Assembly (NCBI RefSeq): GCF_013317235.1 | Contig: NZ_WLCM01000013.1 | Location: forward strand, 1-64,000 | Direction: 5' to 3' | Length of the DNA stretch: 64,000 nt | DNA from: Leisingera sp. ANG59 | GTDB lineage: Bacteria; Pseudomonadota; Alphaproteobacteria; Rhodobacterales; Rhodobacteraceae | Shown here: positions 8,106 through 19,877 of the stretch, piece by piece | Layout: every line of letters begins with the position of its first letter | How positions within the stretch are numbered: position 1 is the stretch's first letter | Made by a program: the position numbers and the translations under genes | Notes under the pieces: generated by a model | Database searches by the model: none | Told to the model about the DNA's origin: nothing | The model's input: only the letters and a program-made list of their open reading frames with translations

Positions 8106-8465
8106 ATGGCTAAGCATGATCCGGACCTCGATCTCCTGTTCACCGCGCTTGGCGACCCGACCCGGCGCGCGATCCTGTCGCGGCTGGCGCGCGGCCCCGC
8201 CAGCGTGAGCGAACTTGCCGCGCCGCACGACATGGCGCTGCCCTCCTTTCTGGGCCACCTGAAGAAACTTGAGGACGCCGGCCTGATCGCAACTGCCAAA
8301 TCCGGGCGCGTCCGAACCTGCACACTTCTGCCGTGGGCATTGCGCCCCGCCCGGAACTGGCTGGATGAGCAGAAGGCTGTCTGGGAAGAGCGGCTGGACC
8401 AGTTCGACGACTACGTAATGCAACTCATGAAGGAACGCCAACATGGACCTGGATCCGAAGACTGA
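8106..8465 (+). CDS. ArsR family (SdpR-like) transcriptional regulator
   Basis: This 119-residue winged-helix protein reads LFTALGDPTRRAILSRLARG near 11-30. A recognition region follows (VSELAAPHDMALPSFLGHLKKLEDAGLI, about 35-62). No metal-binding cysteine motif is seen, so it belongs with the non-metal SdpR-like members that typically pair with an AHSA1/SRPBCC gene. It overlaps the next gene by 23 bases, which implies coupled translation. The flanking inverted repeat suggests it represses its own operon. Confidence 0.88.
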   Translation: MAKHDPDLDLLFTALGDPTRRAILSRLARGPASVSELAAPHDMALPSFLGHLKKLEDAGLIATAKSGRVRTCTLLPWALRPARNWLDEQKAVWEERLDQFDDYVMQLMKERQHGPGSED

Positions 8466-8913
8466 CCTCAGCTTTACCCGCAGCCTGGCGGCGCCGGCGC
8501 CGCTGCTGTGGGAGTGCTGGACCACACCCAAGCACATCTTGCAGTTTTTCATCCCCGCGCCGCACAAGGTGACTGCCTGCGACATCGACCTGCGGGTTGG
8601 CGGCCGGTTCAACACGACCTTTGAGGTCGAAGGCAACGAGATGCAGAACACCGGTGTCTTCCTGGAGATCATCGACCAGAGAAAACTTGTCTTCACAGAC
8701 AACTACAGCGAAGGGTGGAAGCCCGCGCCGGACCCGTTCATGACCGCGATGTTGCTGTTCGAGGATGACGGCAAAGGCGGCACAACCTATACCGCAATTG
8801 CCCGCCACAGGTCCGCGGAGGCGCGGGAAACACATGAGAAGATGGGCTTCTACGATGGTTGGGGCACAGTTGCGGAGCAGCTCGAAGCCTACGCCAGAAC
8901 ACTTATCCGGTAA
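8443..8913 (+). CDS. AHSA1/SRPBCC (START-like) domain protein
   Basis: This 156-residue protein matches the activator-of-Hsp90-ATPase-homologue branch of the SRPBCC superfamily. It opens with FTRSLAAPAPLLWECWTTP; mid-protein DLRVGGRFNTTFEV and the closing WGTVAEQLEAYARTL are typical. Members have a helix-grip pocket for hydrophobic ligands. In bacteria they are usually encoded after an ArsR gene, as here, and may serve as ligand sensor, detoxification or signalling partner. The ligand is unknown. The ATG lies inside the arsR-like reading frame. Confidence 0.85.
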   Translation: MDLDPKTDLSFTRSLAAPAPLLWECWTTPKHILQFFIPAPHKVTACDIDLRVGGRFNTTFEVEGNEMQNTGVFLEIIDQRKLVFTDNYSEGWKPAPDPFMTAMLLFEDDGKGGTTYTAIARHRSAEARETHEKMGFYDGWGTVAEQLEAYARTLIR

Positions 8914-8974
8914 CGCCGCCAGGGCCTGGTCCCTGCCGAACGGCGCCTGCGGGCAATCGCCGCGGCAGCGGTCT

Positions 8975-9754
8975 TCAGGCTGACTTCTGCAAACCGGCCT
9001 GCGGACCGCCTTGTGCCCAGGCCCTGACAGCCGTGCCAAAGGCTTCGAACAGCGGCCGAGACACCGGGTCTGCGGCTGCTTCCCACTCCGGGTGCCATTG
9101 CACCGACAGGGTGAAGCCCGGTGCATCCTTGATATAGACAGCCTCCGGCGTGCCGTCCGGTGCGTGGCCGTCGATGACAACCCGCGCGCCGGGGCGCTTG
9201 ATACCCTGGCCGTGCAGGGTGTTAGTCATCACTTCTTCGGCGCCGAACAGGCGGTGGAACACCCCGCCGGAGTTGAATTTGACGGTGTGGCGCAGGGCGA
9301 ATTTTTCCTCCAGCGTGCCGTCCGGCGGCATCCGGTGGTTCATCCGCCCCGGCAGGTCGCGGATTTCCGGGTGCAGCGTGCCGCCCATTGCCACGTTCAC
9401 CTCCTGAAAACCGCGGCAGATGCCTAGGAACGGCTGGCCGCGCTCGACGCAGGCGCGTACTAGCGGCAGGGTGATAGCATCGCGCGCCCGGTCAAAGGCG
9501 CCATGCGCCTCGGTCTCGGCCTCGCCGTATTCGTTGGGATGCACATTGGGCCGCCCGCCGGTCAGCAGGAAACCGTCGAATGTATCCAGCAGTTCCGCCA
9601 CCGTCACAAAGCGCGGGTCCGAGGGGATCATCAGCGGCATGCACCCCGCCACCTCGGCAATCGCCTCGGAATTCATCGTCCCGCCCGCATGCACGGGATA
9701 CTGATCGTTCAGCAGATAGGAATTGCCGATAATGCCAACCTTGGGTCGCGCCAT
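8975..9754 (-). CDS. Gamma-glutamyl-gamma-aminobutyrate hydrolase-like (PuuD/peptidase C26)
   Basis: This 259-residue class I glutamine-amidotransferase-fold hydrolase has its nucleophile Cys113 in FLGICRG and the His/Glu pair at about 221 and 223 in QWHPEW. In enterobacteria PuuD releases GABA from gamma-glutamyl-GABA in putrescine use. Roseobacters carry several paralogues, and no other putrescine gene is nearby, so the substrate stays open. The MARPKVGIIGNSY start is the usual N-terminus of the family. The gene lies upstream of nothing obvious on its strand and converges with the AHSA1 gene. Confidence 0.85.
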   Translation of the reverse strand: MARPKVGIIGNSYLLNDQYPVHAGGTMNSEAIAEVAGCMPLMIPSDPRFVTVAELLDTFDGFLLTGGRPNVHPNEYGEAETEAHGAFDRARDAITLPLVRACVERGQPFLGICRGFQEVNVAMGGTLHPEIRDLPGRMNHRMPPDGTLEEKFALRHTVKFNSGGVFHRLFGAEEVMTNTLHGQGIKRPGARVVIDGHAPDGTPEAVYIKDAPGFTLSVQWHPEWEAAADPVSRPLFEAFGTAVRAWAQGGPQAGLQKSA

Positions 9755-9856
9755 GTGCTGCTTGTCTCCGTTTCCTGACAGAAAACCTAGCTCTGCCAGT
9801 GGCCGGGTTCAACCGCAGTGACGGCGCAACAGATTGTTCACAGGCGCACGGGAGGG

Positions 9857-10285
9857 TCAGATTTCGCCTTGCAGGCCAGCAGCTTCGATGCCTGCCATTG
9901 CAGCAACCGCATCATTGTCGGAGGTGTCGCCGGTGACGCCGACCGCGCCGATCACCGCCCCCTCCGCGCCGCGCACCAGCACGCCGCCCGGCACCGGCAC
10001 CACCTGGCCGCCGTATACGCCATTCACCGCCGCCATGAAATAGGCCTGCGCCTCTGCCCGCGCCATCTGGGCGCTGCCCGCCATGCCCAGCATCACCGAG
10101 CCGTAGGCCTTGCCATGCGCAATCGGGAAACGGCCCGGCGCGGCGCCGTCCTCGCGCTCGAACGCCTGCACATGGCCGCCGGCATCCAGCACCACCACCG
10201 ACAGCGGCTTCAGGTTCAGTTCGCGCCCTTTCTTCAAGGCCACCCGGATAATGGTGCGCGCCTGTTCCAGTGAAATATCAGCCAT
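9857..10285 (-). CDS. GlcG/HbpS family protein
   Basis: This 142-residue protein is of the GlcG/HbpS (DUF336) family, with LSVVVLDAGGHVQAFERED near 28-46 and VPVPGGVLVR followed by GAVGVTGDTSDND near the C-terminus. Its position 114 bases downstream of malate synthase G recalls the glc (glycolate) operon, where glcG sits beside glcB. Members bind haem or small oxidised compounds, but the molecular role of GlcG itself is not settled. A purine-rich site (AGGGGCAGGA) precedes the ATG. A hairpin separates it from glcB. Confidence 0.8.
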   Translation of the reverse strand: MADISLEQARTIIRVALKKGRELNLKPLSVVVLDAGGHVQAFEREDGAAPGRFPIAHGKAYGSVMLGMAGSAQMARAEAQAYFMAAVNGVYGGQVVPVPGGVLVRGAEGAVIGAVGVTGDTSDNDAVAAMAGIEAAGLQGEI

Positions 10286-10325
10286 GGGTCCTGCCCCTTC
10301 CGTTCGCGTGACGTTACGGAACAGA

Positions 10326-10349
10326 AAAGGAGGCCAAAAGGCCCCCTTT
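10326..10349 (-). terminator. Hairpin after glcB
   Basis: Read on the minus strand, AAAGGGGGCC-TTTT-GGCCTCCTTT (one mismatch) is followed by TCTGTT. It lies about 50 bases past the glcB stop and would terminate or attenuate read-through into the glcG-like gene. Confidence 0.55.
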
Positions 10350-10399
10350 GACTACCCCTTTCTGCGGGGAAACTGTTTCATCCGGTCAGTTTGCCGCGG

Positions 10400-12547
10400 T
10401 CAGCCTGCGGCTTCCCGGGCCTTCAGCTCCAGGCGGCGGGCGTGCAGCACCGGCTCGGTATAGCCCGACGGCTGCACCCGGCCCTTGAACACCAGATCGC
10501 AGGCCGCCTTGAAGGCAATGGTGTCATAGCCCGGCGCCATCGGGCGGTAAGTATTGTCGCCGCGGTTCTGCTCGTCCACCACCTTTGCCATCTTGCGCAG
10601 AGAGCCCATCACCTCCTCCTCGGAAACAACGCCATGGTGCAGCCAATTGGCGATGTGCTGGGCGGAAATCCGGCAGGTGGCGCGGTCTTCCATCAGGCCG
10701 ACGTCGTTGATGTCCGGCACCTTGGAGCAGCCGACGCCCTGGTCGATCCAGCGCACCACATAACCCAGGATCCCTTGCGCGTTGTTGTCCACCTCGCGGG
10801 CAATCTGGCGCGGAGTCCACTTGCGGTAGGTCGCCAGCGGGATTTCCAGGATGCCATCCACATGGGCGCGGCGGCCGACCTCTTTCAGCTTGGCCTGCAC
10901 CGCCAGCACATCCACCTTGTGGTAATGCAGCGCGTGCAGGGTTGCAGCGGTCGGGCTCGGCACCCAGGCGCAGTTGGCACCGGATTTCGGGTGTTCGATC
11001 TTCTGCTCCAGCATCGCCGCCATCATGTCGGGCATTGCCCACATGCCCTTGCCGATCTGCGCCTTGCCGGACAGGCCGCATTCCAGGCCGATATCCACAT
11101 TCAGGTTCTCATAGGCGCCGATCCAGGCCTTGCGCTTGATGAAGTCCTTGCGGGAGAACGGCCCCGCCTCCATCGAGGTGTGGATCTCGTCGCCGGTGCG
11201 GTCCAGGAAGCCGGTGTTGATGAAGGCCACCCGGTGCTTGGCGGCGCGGATGCATTCCTTGAGGTTCACCGAGGTGCGGCGCTCCTCATCCATGATGCCG
11301 ATTTTCACCGTGTGGCGCGGCAGGCCCAGGATATCCTCGACCTTGCCGAAGATCCGGTCGGTAAACGCGACCTCTTCCGGCCCGTGCATCTTGGGCTTCA
11401 CCACATAGACTGAACCAAGGGCCGAATTGCCGCCGTCGCGTTTCAGGTCGTGCTTGGCGATCAGGACGGTGATAAGCGCGTCCAGAAGCCCCTCGTAGGC
11501 CTCATTGCCGTCTTTATCCAGCACCGCCGGGTTGGTCATCAGGTGGCCGACGTTGCGCACCCACAACAGGGCGCGGCCCTTCACGGTCTTGGCAGTGCCA
11601 TCCGGCGCGGTGAAACCGAAATCGGGGTTCAGGCGGCGGGTGATGATCTTGCCGCCCTTTTCCAGGTTGGTCTCCAGGTCGCCCTTCATCAGGCCCAGCC
11701 AGTTGGAATAGGCCAGCACCTTGTCTTCGGCATCGACGCAGGCGACCGAGTCCTCGCAGTCCATGATCGCCGACATCGCGCTTTCCAGCCGCACATCGGC
11801 CAGACCGGCCTGATCGCGGGCGCCGATCGCATGGGCGCGGTCAAAGACCAGCTCCACGTGCAGCCCGTTATTGCGCAGCAGCACGGATTCCGGCGCCTTG
11901 GGGTTGCCGCGGTAGCCTGCAAATTTCTCCGGCTGCGCCAGCGGCAGGTCGTCGACCAGCAGCTGACCGTCCTGCACATGGTAGCGCCGCACGTCGGCGT
12001 GGCTGGCACCGTTGACCGGGAAGGCCTCATCCAGGAACACCCGCGCCCGCGCCACAACGCGCGCACCGCGGCCCTTGTCATAGCCGCCCTTGGGGGCCGG
12101 AGAGCCCATGGCGTCAGTGCCATAGAACCCGTCATAGAGGCTGCCCCAGCGCGCATTGGCCGCGTTCAGCGCATAGCGGGCGTTGGTGATCGGCACCACC
12201 AGCTGCGGCCCAGGCACCGATGCGATCTCGGGGTCCACATTCTGCGTTTCGATCTCGAAATCGCCGCCTTCCGGCAGCAGATAACCAATATCGCTCAGGA
12301 ACGACTTATAGGCCTCGTGGTCGTGCGGCTTGTCGCGGTTGGCGATGTGCCAGGCGTCGATCTTGGCCTGGATCTCTTCCCGCTTGGCCAGCAGCGCGCG
12401 GTTTTCCGGGCCAAAGCCGTTCACCAGTTCCGCCAGCCCCCTCCAGAATGCCTCGGCCTCGATCCCGGTGCCCGGCAGCGCCTGTTTCTCGATGAACTCC
12501 GCCAGCTCCGGCGCAACCTGAATTCCCTGTTTTTCGACCCGGCTCAT
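10400..12547 (-). CDS. glcB: Malate synthase G
   Basis: This enzyme condenses glyoxylate with acetyl-CoA to malate in the cytoplasm, for growth on glycolate, acetate or ethylmalonyl-CoA-pathway products. It has 715 residues, as expected for isoform G (about 720). Recognisable blocks include [10 protein letters not shown] near 100, [19 protein letters not shown] near 135 and [12 protein letters not shown] followed by [19 protein letters not shown] in the second half. I chose the ATG at 12547 because AAGGAG precedes it by 7 bases; nine more residues are possible from 12574 but without a ribosome site. A perfect palindrome about 100 bases upstream is a candidate operator. The glcG-like gene follows. 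Confidence 0.95.
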   Translation of the reverse strand: MSRVEKQGIQVAPELAEFIEKQALPGTGIEAEAFWRGLAELVNGFGPENRALLAKREEIQAKIDAWHIANRDKPHDHEAYKSFLSDIGYLLPEGGDFEIETQNVDPEIASVPGPQLVVPITNARYALNAANARWGSLYDGFYGTDAMGSPAPKGGYDKGRGARVVARARVFLDEAFPVNGASHADVRRYHVQDGQLLVDDLPLAQPEKFAGYRGNPKAPESVLLRNNGLHVELVFDRAHAIGARDQAGLADVRLESAMSAIMDCEDSVACVDAEDKVLAYSNWLGLMKGDLETNLEKGGKIITRRLNPDFGFTAPDGTAKTVKGRALLWVRNVGHLMTNPAVLDKDGNEAYEGLLDALITVLIAKHDLKRDGGNSALGSVYVVKPKMHGPEEVAFTDRIFGKVEDILGLPRHTVKIGIMDEERRTSVNLKECIRAAKHRVAFINTGFLDRTGDEIHTSMEAGPFSRKDFIKRKAWIGAYENLNVDIGLECGLSGKAQIGKGMWAMPDMMAAMLEQKIEHPKSGANCAWVPSPTAATLHALHYHKVDVLAVQAKLKEVGRRAHVDGILEIPLATYRKWTPRQIAREVDNNAQGILGYVVRWIDQGVGCSKVPDINDVGLMEDRATCRISAQHIANWLHHGVVSEEEVMGSLRKMAKVVDEQNRGDNTYRPMAPGYDTIAFKAACDLVFKGRVQPSGYTEPVLHARRLELKAREAAG

Positions 12548-12648
12548 GACTTGCTCCTTCCGGCGGTACACCACTGTATGCTGACATCTAACTAGGGCAG
12601 AAGTTTCCGGTCAGCAACAAAACACCCCATCGGCGAAACCGAACTCAA

Positions 12649-12667
12649 TTTCTTGATTTTCAAGAAA
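12649..12667. promoter_or_regulatory. Palindrome between glcB and pepN
   Basis: TTTCTTGA and TCAAGAAA form a perfect inverted repeat with a 3-base centre, in the 222-base divergent spacer. It is about 102 bases from the glcB start and just upstream of the pepN promoter candidate. It looks like a dimeric-regulator site; the regulator is unknown. Confidence 0.5.
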
Positions 12668-12711
12668 GTGCTGCGGATTTTCCTGAACCCGCAATTCTGC
12701 CGCCAATCCGC

Positions 12712-12739
12712 TTGCAGTCCCGCCCCCATCCTCTACACC
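12712..12739 (+). promoter_or_regulatory. Putative pepN promoter
   Basis: TTGCAG (12712-12717) and TACACC (12734-12739) are 16 bases apart, 30 bases before the pepN ATG. The -10 is a weak match. Confidence 0.35.
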
Positions 12740-12769
12740 TGAACAGAAGCAGTGCAGAGGAGAACGAGA

Positions 12770-15322
12770 ATGGCCAAAGACACGCCCCAGACCTTCTACC
12801 TGAAAGACTACACCCCCTTCGGGTTCGACGTCGAAAGCGTTCACCTGACCTTCCGCCTGGCGCCGGAAACAACGCGCGTCCTCAGCAGGATCCGCTTTGC
12901 ACCGAAACCGGACGCGGCGGACAAGACGTTCTTCCTGTACGGCGAGGAACTGCAGCTGATCTCGGCCAAAATCGACGGCCAGGCGGTGACGCCGGAACTG
13001 GTGGACGGCGGCCTCAAATGCGCGGTGCCCAGCGCTCCCTTCACCTGGGAGGCCGAGGTTGAGATCAACCCGGCCGGCAATACCGCGCTGGAGGGGCTTT
13101 ACATGTCAAACCGCATGTACTGCACCCAATGCGAGGCCGAGGGCTTCCGCAAGATCACCTATTACCCCGACCGGCCCGACGTGATGTCCACTTTTACCGT
13201 GCGGATCGAAGGTGACGAGCCGGTGATGCTGTCAAACGGCAACCCCGTGGGCGCGGGCGAAGGCTGGGCCGAGTGGCACGATCCCTGGCCGAAACCGGCC
13301 TATCTGTTTGCGCTGGTGGCGGGCGACCTAGTGAACCACCCCGGTTCCTTCACCACCAAATCCGGCAAGGAGGTGGAGCTGAACATCTGGGTCCGTCCGG
13401 GTGATGAGAACAAATGCGCCTTTGGCATGGAAGCGCTGAAGAAGTCGATGAAATGGGACGAGGACGTCTACGGGCTGGAGTACGACCTGGAGCTGTTCAA
13501 CATCGTTGCCGTCGATGACTTCAACATGGGCGCGATGGAGAACAAGGGCTTGAACATTTTCAACTCCTCCTGCGTTCTGGCGTCGCCTGAAACCTCCACA
13601 GATGCCAATTTCGAACGTATTGAGGCGATCATCGCCCATGAATACTTCCACAACTGGACCGGCAACCGCATCACCTGCCGCGACTGGTTCCAGCTCTGCC
13701 TGAAGGAAGGCCTGACCGTCTTCCGCGACGCCCAGTTCACTGCTGACATGCGCTCTGAACCGGTGAAGCGGATCGACGATGTGATCACCCTGCGCGCCCG
13801 CCAGTTCCCGGAGGACAACGGCCCCCTCGCCCATCCGCCGCGCCCGGAAGCCTTCCAGGAGATCAACAACTTTTACACCGCCACCGTCTATGAAAAGGGT
13901 GCCGAGGTGATCGGGATGCTGAAGCGGCTGGTGGGGGATGAGAGCTACTACAAGGCGCTGAAGCTCTATTTCGAACGCCACGACGGCCAGGCCTGCACTA
14001 TCGAGGACTGGCTGAAGGTGTTCGAGGACGCAACCGGGCGCGACCTCAGCCAGTTCAAGCTGTGGTACAGCCAGGCCGGCACCCCGCGGGTCAAGGTTAC
14101 TGAAGACTATGCCGGCGGCACCTATACCCTGACATTCGAGCAATCGACACCTCCGACGCCCGGCCAGCCCGACAAGGCACCGCGGGTCATTCCGATGGCG
14201 GTGGGCCTGCTGTCGCCCAACGGCGACGAAGTCCGCGCGACTGAGGTGCTGGAACTGACAGAAGCCAAGCAGAGCTTCACCTTCGAGGGGCTCGCCTCCA
14301 AACCTGTGCCCTCGATCCTGCGTGAATTCTCCGCCCCGGTGATCCTGGAGCGCGAGACCAGCAACGCCGAGCGCGCGTTCCTGCTGGCCCATGACACCGA
14401 CCCGTTCAACCGCTGGGAGGCCGGCAACGCGTTGGCCAAGGAAACCCGCGTGGCGATGGTGCTGGACGGGGCTGCGCCTGATGCCGCCTATCTGGATGCG
14501 CTGGAGAAACTGGTGCGCGACGACGAACAGGACCCGGCCTTCCGCGCCCTGGTGCTGTCGCCGCCCAGCCAGTCGGACATCGCCCAGACCCTGTATGAAC
14601 GCGGCTATACCCCAGATCCGCAGAAGATCTACGACGCGGCTGAAACCTTCACCCAGACCTTGGCGCAGCAGCTGGAAACCAGCCTGCCCAGGCTGTATGC
14701 GGCGACCACGGTCGAAGGCTCTTACTCCCCGGATGCCGAAAGCGCCGGCAAGCGCGCCCTCAACGGCCGCATCCTGTCGCTGCTGACCCGTCTGGACGGC
14801 GGCGAGCAGGCCGCGCGCCAATACGCTGCCGCGGACAACATGACCCAGCAGTATGCCGCCCTTGCCGCGCTGATGAAGGCTGAGAAGGGCGAGGTGCAAA
14901 GCCGGGCCTTCTTTGAGCAATGGCAGGACGACCGGCTGGTGATGGACAAATGGTTTGCCCTGCAGATCGCCTGCGCCGCGCCAGAGAAGACCGCCGCCAC
15001 CGCAAAGGCCCTCACTCAACACGCGCTGTTTGACATGAAGAACCCCAACCGCTTCCGCGCCGTCTTTGGCGCGCTGGCGGGCAACCATGCGGGCTTCCAC
15101 CATGCCAGCGGCGAGGGCTACCAGCTGCTGGCGGACAACCTGATTGCGCTGGACAAGCTGAACCCGCAGACCACCGCCCGCATGTGCGCGGCTTTCCAGA
15201 CCTGGAAGCGCTACGACGCGGGCCGCCAGTCGCTGATCCGCGCCCAGCTCAGCCGGATTGCAGGCACCGAAGGCCTCAGCCGCGACACCAATGAAATGGT
15301 CACCCGGATCCTGGATGCCTGA
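12770..15322 (+). CDS. pepN: Aminopeptidase N (M1 zinc metallopeptidase)
   Basis: This broad-specificity cytoplasmic aminopeptidase removes N-terminal residues from peptides during protein turnover. It has 850 residues, typical of the proteobacterial PepN group. The exopeptidase motif GAMENKG is at 254-260. HEYFH at 290-294 supplies two zinc ligands and the catalytic glutamate, with the third ligand in KEGLTVF about 20 residues on. The long C-terminal helical domain (after about 540) is complete. I chose the ATG at 12770 because AGAGGA lies upstream. The stop overlaps the next gene by 8 bases. Confidence 0.95.
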   Translation: MAKDTPQTFYLKDYTPFGFDVESVHLTFRLAPETTRVLSRIRFAPKPDAADKTFFLYGEELQLISAKIDGQAVTPELVDGGLKCAVPSAPFTWEAEVEINPAGNTALEGLYMSNRMYCTQCEAEGFRKITYYPDRPDVMSTFTVRIEGDEPVMLSNGNPVGAGEGWAEWHDPWPKPAYLFALVAGDLVNHPGSFTTKSGKEVELNIWVRPGDENKCAFGMEALKKSMKWDEDVYGLEYDLELFNIVAVDDFNMGAMENKGLNIFNSSCVLASPETSTDANFERIEAIIAHEYFHNWTGNRITCRDWFQLCLKEGLTVFRDAQFTADMRSEPVKRIDDVITLRARQFPEDNGPLAHPPRPEAFQEINNFYTATVYEKGAEVIGMLKRLVGDESYYKALKLYFERHDGQACTIEDWLKVFEDATGRDLSQFKLWYSQAGTPRVKVTEDYAGGTYTLTFEQSTPPTPGQPDKAPRVIPMAVGLLSPNGDEVRATEVLELTEAKQSFTFEGLASKPVPSILREFSAPVILERETSNAERAFLLAHDTDPFNRWEAGNALAKETRVAMVLDGAAPDAAYLDALEKLVRDDEQDPAFRALVLSPPSQSDIAQTLYERGYTPDPQKIYDAAETFTQTLAQQLETSLPRLYAATTVEGSYSPDAESAGKRALNGRILSLLTRLDGGEQAARQYAAADNMTQQYAALAALMKAEKGEVQSRAFFEQWQDDRLVMDKWFALQIACAAPEKTAATAKALTQHALFDMKNPNRFRAVFGALAGNHAGFHHASGEGYQLLADNLIALDKLNPQTTARMCAAFQTWKRYDAGRQSLIRAQLSRIAGTEGLSRDTNEMVTRILDA

Positions 15323-15773
15323 GGCCCCCGGCACACAAGTCCCGGCGGAGGACTACAGCTTCTCCCGCCGGGGCCGCTCTGCCGCCGTCATCATGGCGGC
15401 GGGCGGCTGGCTGGCTGCGCTTCTGGTGCTCTGGCTGGTTCTGGATGCGGCCCTGTGGCTGGTGGTCATCCTGGCCCTGCCCGTTCTGCCCGCCATTGCC
15501 GACCTGATCCGCAACCCGTTGTCCGGGCTGAAAATTTCCCGGCACCGGATCGATTGGTTCAGCGGCAAGCTGACCGGACAGGCACAGCTGGACGAGATAG
15601 ACCGGGTGCGGTTCGACACCCGCTGGGACTTTTCCGTGCGCGCCACGCTGATCCTGAAGAGCGGCAAACGAATCCGCCTGCCGCAAGAAGCCACCCCGCC
15701 GCATGACGAGGCTGACGCGGAGTTTCAGTTGCGCGGTATCCGCACCGAACGCCACCATTTCACTGCGTTCTGA
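15315..15773 (+). CDS. Small inner-membrane protein of unknown function
   Basis: This 152-residue protein has a hydrophilic N-terminus and two closely spaced membrane segments at about 24-45 and 47-63. A cytoplasmic C-terminal part with a beta-rich pattern (RIDWFSGKLTGQAQLDEIDRV) resembles a PH-like domain. I do not recognise a named family with certainty. The start lies inside the last codons of pepN (8-base overlap), so translation is probably coupled. A link to peptide turnover is only suggested by that arrangement. Confidence 0.7.
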   Translation: MPEAPGTQVPAEDYSFSRRGRSAAVIMAAGGWLAALLVLWLVLDAALWLVVILALPVLPAIADLIRNPLSGLKISRHRIDWFSGKLTGQAQLDEIDRVRFDTRWDFSVRATLILKSGKRIRLPQEATPPHDEADAEFQLRGIRTERHHFTAF

Positions 15774-15829
15774 GTCCGGCCGTCAAAACCCCGCGAATTC
15801 CAATTCGGATTTTAAACAGCCTTGCGCGA

Positions 15830-15850
15830 TTAACCGCCCGCAGGCGTTAA
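15830..15850. promoter_or_regulatory. TTAA-bounded inverted repeat
   Basis: TTAACCGCC and GGCGTTAA form an imperfect inverted repeat (one extra base) around CGCA, about 85 bases before the 423-residue hypothetical gene. The TTAA elements are too far apart for a standard CtrA site. Confidence 0.3.
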
Positions 15851-15933
15851 CTTCCTCAGTGCCGCCATCTTTGCGCCCCATTGCCTGACGAAACTGGCAG
15901 CAACGATAAGCTGCCACCCATCAGGAAGCACAA

Positions 15934-17205
15934 ATGCTCACACAGTCTCGACAGGCACTGGATCTTTTCTCCCGGATTTCAAGCCTGGTTTCCAGCCGGT
16001 CCCGGCCTGGTGCACGCCAGGCTCCAGCCCCTGCGGAACAGCCTTTCTCCCGGCGCCCCGAAGACAGCCTGTCCATTCCGGTGCTGCGCGCGCAGGACGC
16101 CCCCGAAGGCACCCAGGCCCAGGATCGCGGCCAGTTTCTGGCCCGTCAGGAACGCTGGGACGACCTGTCACGGCAAATCCGCGAGGCCGACGAAACCCGC
16201 GCCGCCACCCGCTGCGGAATGCCGCTGGCGGATCTCATCGCCTATGGCGCCCGCGCCGATGTGGTGACCGCCACAGAACACGCGCTGGCCGAACATCAGG
16301 ACGCCCGCAGCCGCGCCCTGATCCGCGGGCTGATGGCCTTTGAAACGCTGCGCGCGGAGAACCGGCACGACCCGTATCTGACAGCCCTGGTGGCACTCGC
16401 CCACATTGACATCGGCTGGGCCTGGCGCGGAACCGGCGGCCAGGATACGCCGCCATCGAACCAGCGCCGCTGCGCTGCCCATTTCGACCGTGCCGCCGCG
16501 CTGCTGGAGCCCATTGCCGGGGACAGCCGGCGCAGCCCGTTCCTGCTGGCAGCACAGTGCGCGCTTTTTGCAGGCCGCAGCGGCGGCACCCTGCAGGTGG
16601 CGGACACCTACAGCGCGCTGATTGACCTGGCCCCCGCCAACCACCGCCACATGCGGGCGCTAGGCACCCATATGCTGCCGCGCGGTTCCGGCTCTTACGC
16701 CGCGCTGGAGCTGGAGGCGCGCCGCGCCGCTGCCCGCACTGAAGACACCTGGGGCGCGGGCGGCTACACATGGGTTTACTTCGATGCCATCACCATCGAC
16801 AGCCAGGCCTGCGCCCGTGTCGATACCCGTTTCTTCCTGGATGGGCTCCGCGACATCGTCCAGGCCGACTCCTCGCAGGAAATGATCAATCTGCTGGCCG
16901 CCTATTGCACCGTTGCCCTGCCCAAGGAGACGGGGCAGGATCTGCAGGCCGACGAGCCGCGGCTGCAGATTTCCGCGGCCGCTGACTGGCTGATCCGCGA
17001 TCACCTGACAGAGCTTCACCCGCTGGTCTGGGCGCACGCCGAGGAAGGCTTTGACAACAGCGCTCTGGTCCGCTCCGTCAGCCGCTTTGCCGCCCGCGGG
17101 CACGCAGGCGCGCTGCAAGCCATCGCCAACCAGTTCCGGCAAGAGATCGAAAGCGGCCAGAAGGTCGCCTTCACCGAACAGGGGCTGCACCTCAGCCCCG
17201 CCTGA
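15934..17205 (+). CDS. Hypothetical protein, 423 residues, helical
   Basis: I do not recognise a named family. The first 60 residues are polar and Pro/Ala/Ser/Arg-rich and look disordered. The rest is almost wholly helical, with alternating Ala/Leu/Arg patterns that recall TPR-like solenoids (for example ALIRGLMAFETLRAENRHDPYLTAL cut into helical turns near 130-155). There is no signal peptide, membrane segment or catalytic motif. AGGAAG precedes the ATG by 6 bases, and codon use matches the neighbours, so it is a real gene. It stands alone between pepN and the convergent tex gene. Confidence 0.7.
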   Translation: MLTQSRQALDLFSRISSLVSSRSRPGARQAPAPAEQPFSRRPEDSLSIPVLRAQDAPEGTQAQDRGQFLARQERWDDLSRQIREADETRAATRCGMPLADLIAYGARADVVTATEHALAEHQDARSRALIRGLMAFETLRAENRHDPYLTALVALAHIDIGWAWRGTGGQDTPPSNQRRCAAHFDRAAALLEPIAGDSRRSPFLLAAQCALFAGRSGGTLQVADTYSALIDLAPANHRHMRALGTHMLPRGSGSYAALELEARRAAARTEDTWGAGGYTWVYFDAITIDSQACARVDTRFFLDGLRDIVQADSSQEMINLLAAYCTVALPKETGQDLQADEPRLQISAAADWLIRDHLTELHPLVWAHAEEGFDNSALVRSVSRFAARGHAGALQAIANQFRQEIESGQKVAFTEQGLHLSPA

Positions 17206-17234
17206 AACGGAAAACGGGGCCTCCGCCCTGCCCC

Positions 17235-19592
<2,358 letters not shown>

Positions 19593-19687
19593 GGCGGCCT
19601 CCTTAAATTCTGCTCGGGCTGCCAGTTCTAGCCCCGCTGGTGCGCGCCGCCAAGAGGCACAATCAAGACCAGGCGACCAATCGCTAA

Positions 19688-19764
19688 GGGCAGCGCCCGT
19701 CCCGAGGGTGGGCGTGAAGCGCCCGCCCATGGGGGCGGGACGGGCGCTGCCCGGGCCTGCGGCC
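19688..19764 (-). repeat. Palindromic dispersed repeat, copy A
   Basis: Arms of 17 bases pair perfectly: GGGCAGCGCCCGTCCCG (19688-19704) and CGGGACGGGCGCTGCCC (19736-19752), with an inner GC-rich inverted repeat at 19720-19739. It lies between the divergent tex and gatB genes. Copy B, in the opposite orientation, is at 25934-26013. Shared blocks are GGCCGCAGGC, GGGCAGCGCCCG, GGGCGGGCGCTTC and CGCCCACCC. This is REP-like extragenic DNA. Confidence 0.75.
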
Positions 19765-19877
19765 CGCGCAAAGGGGGTATCGATGTGCCCTCCGGTACTT
19801 CATTGCCCCCTTGCCCCTGCCCGCGCACGGGCCTAGAACGCTTGCCAACCAAGGACATTCGGATACGGCGGAAAACC

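Noticed and set aside
13328-15334. 668-codon open frame on the minus strand opposite pepN
   Set aside because: It is antisense to a clearly functional gene, has no family resemblance, and is rich in Arg/Gly/His/Gln as expected of GC-rich shadow frames.
15830-15850. CtrA site upstream of the 423-residue gene
   Set aside because: The two TTAA elements are 13 bases apart rather than seven, so it was listed only as an inverted repeat.
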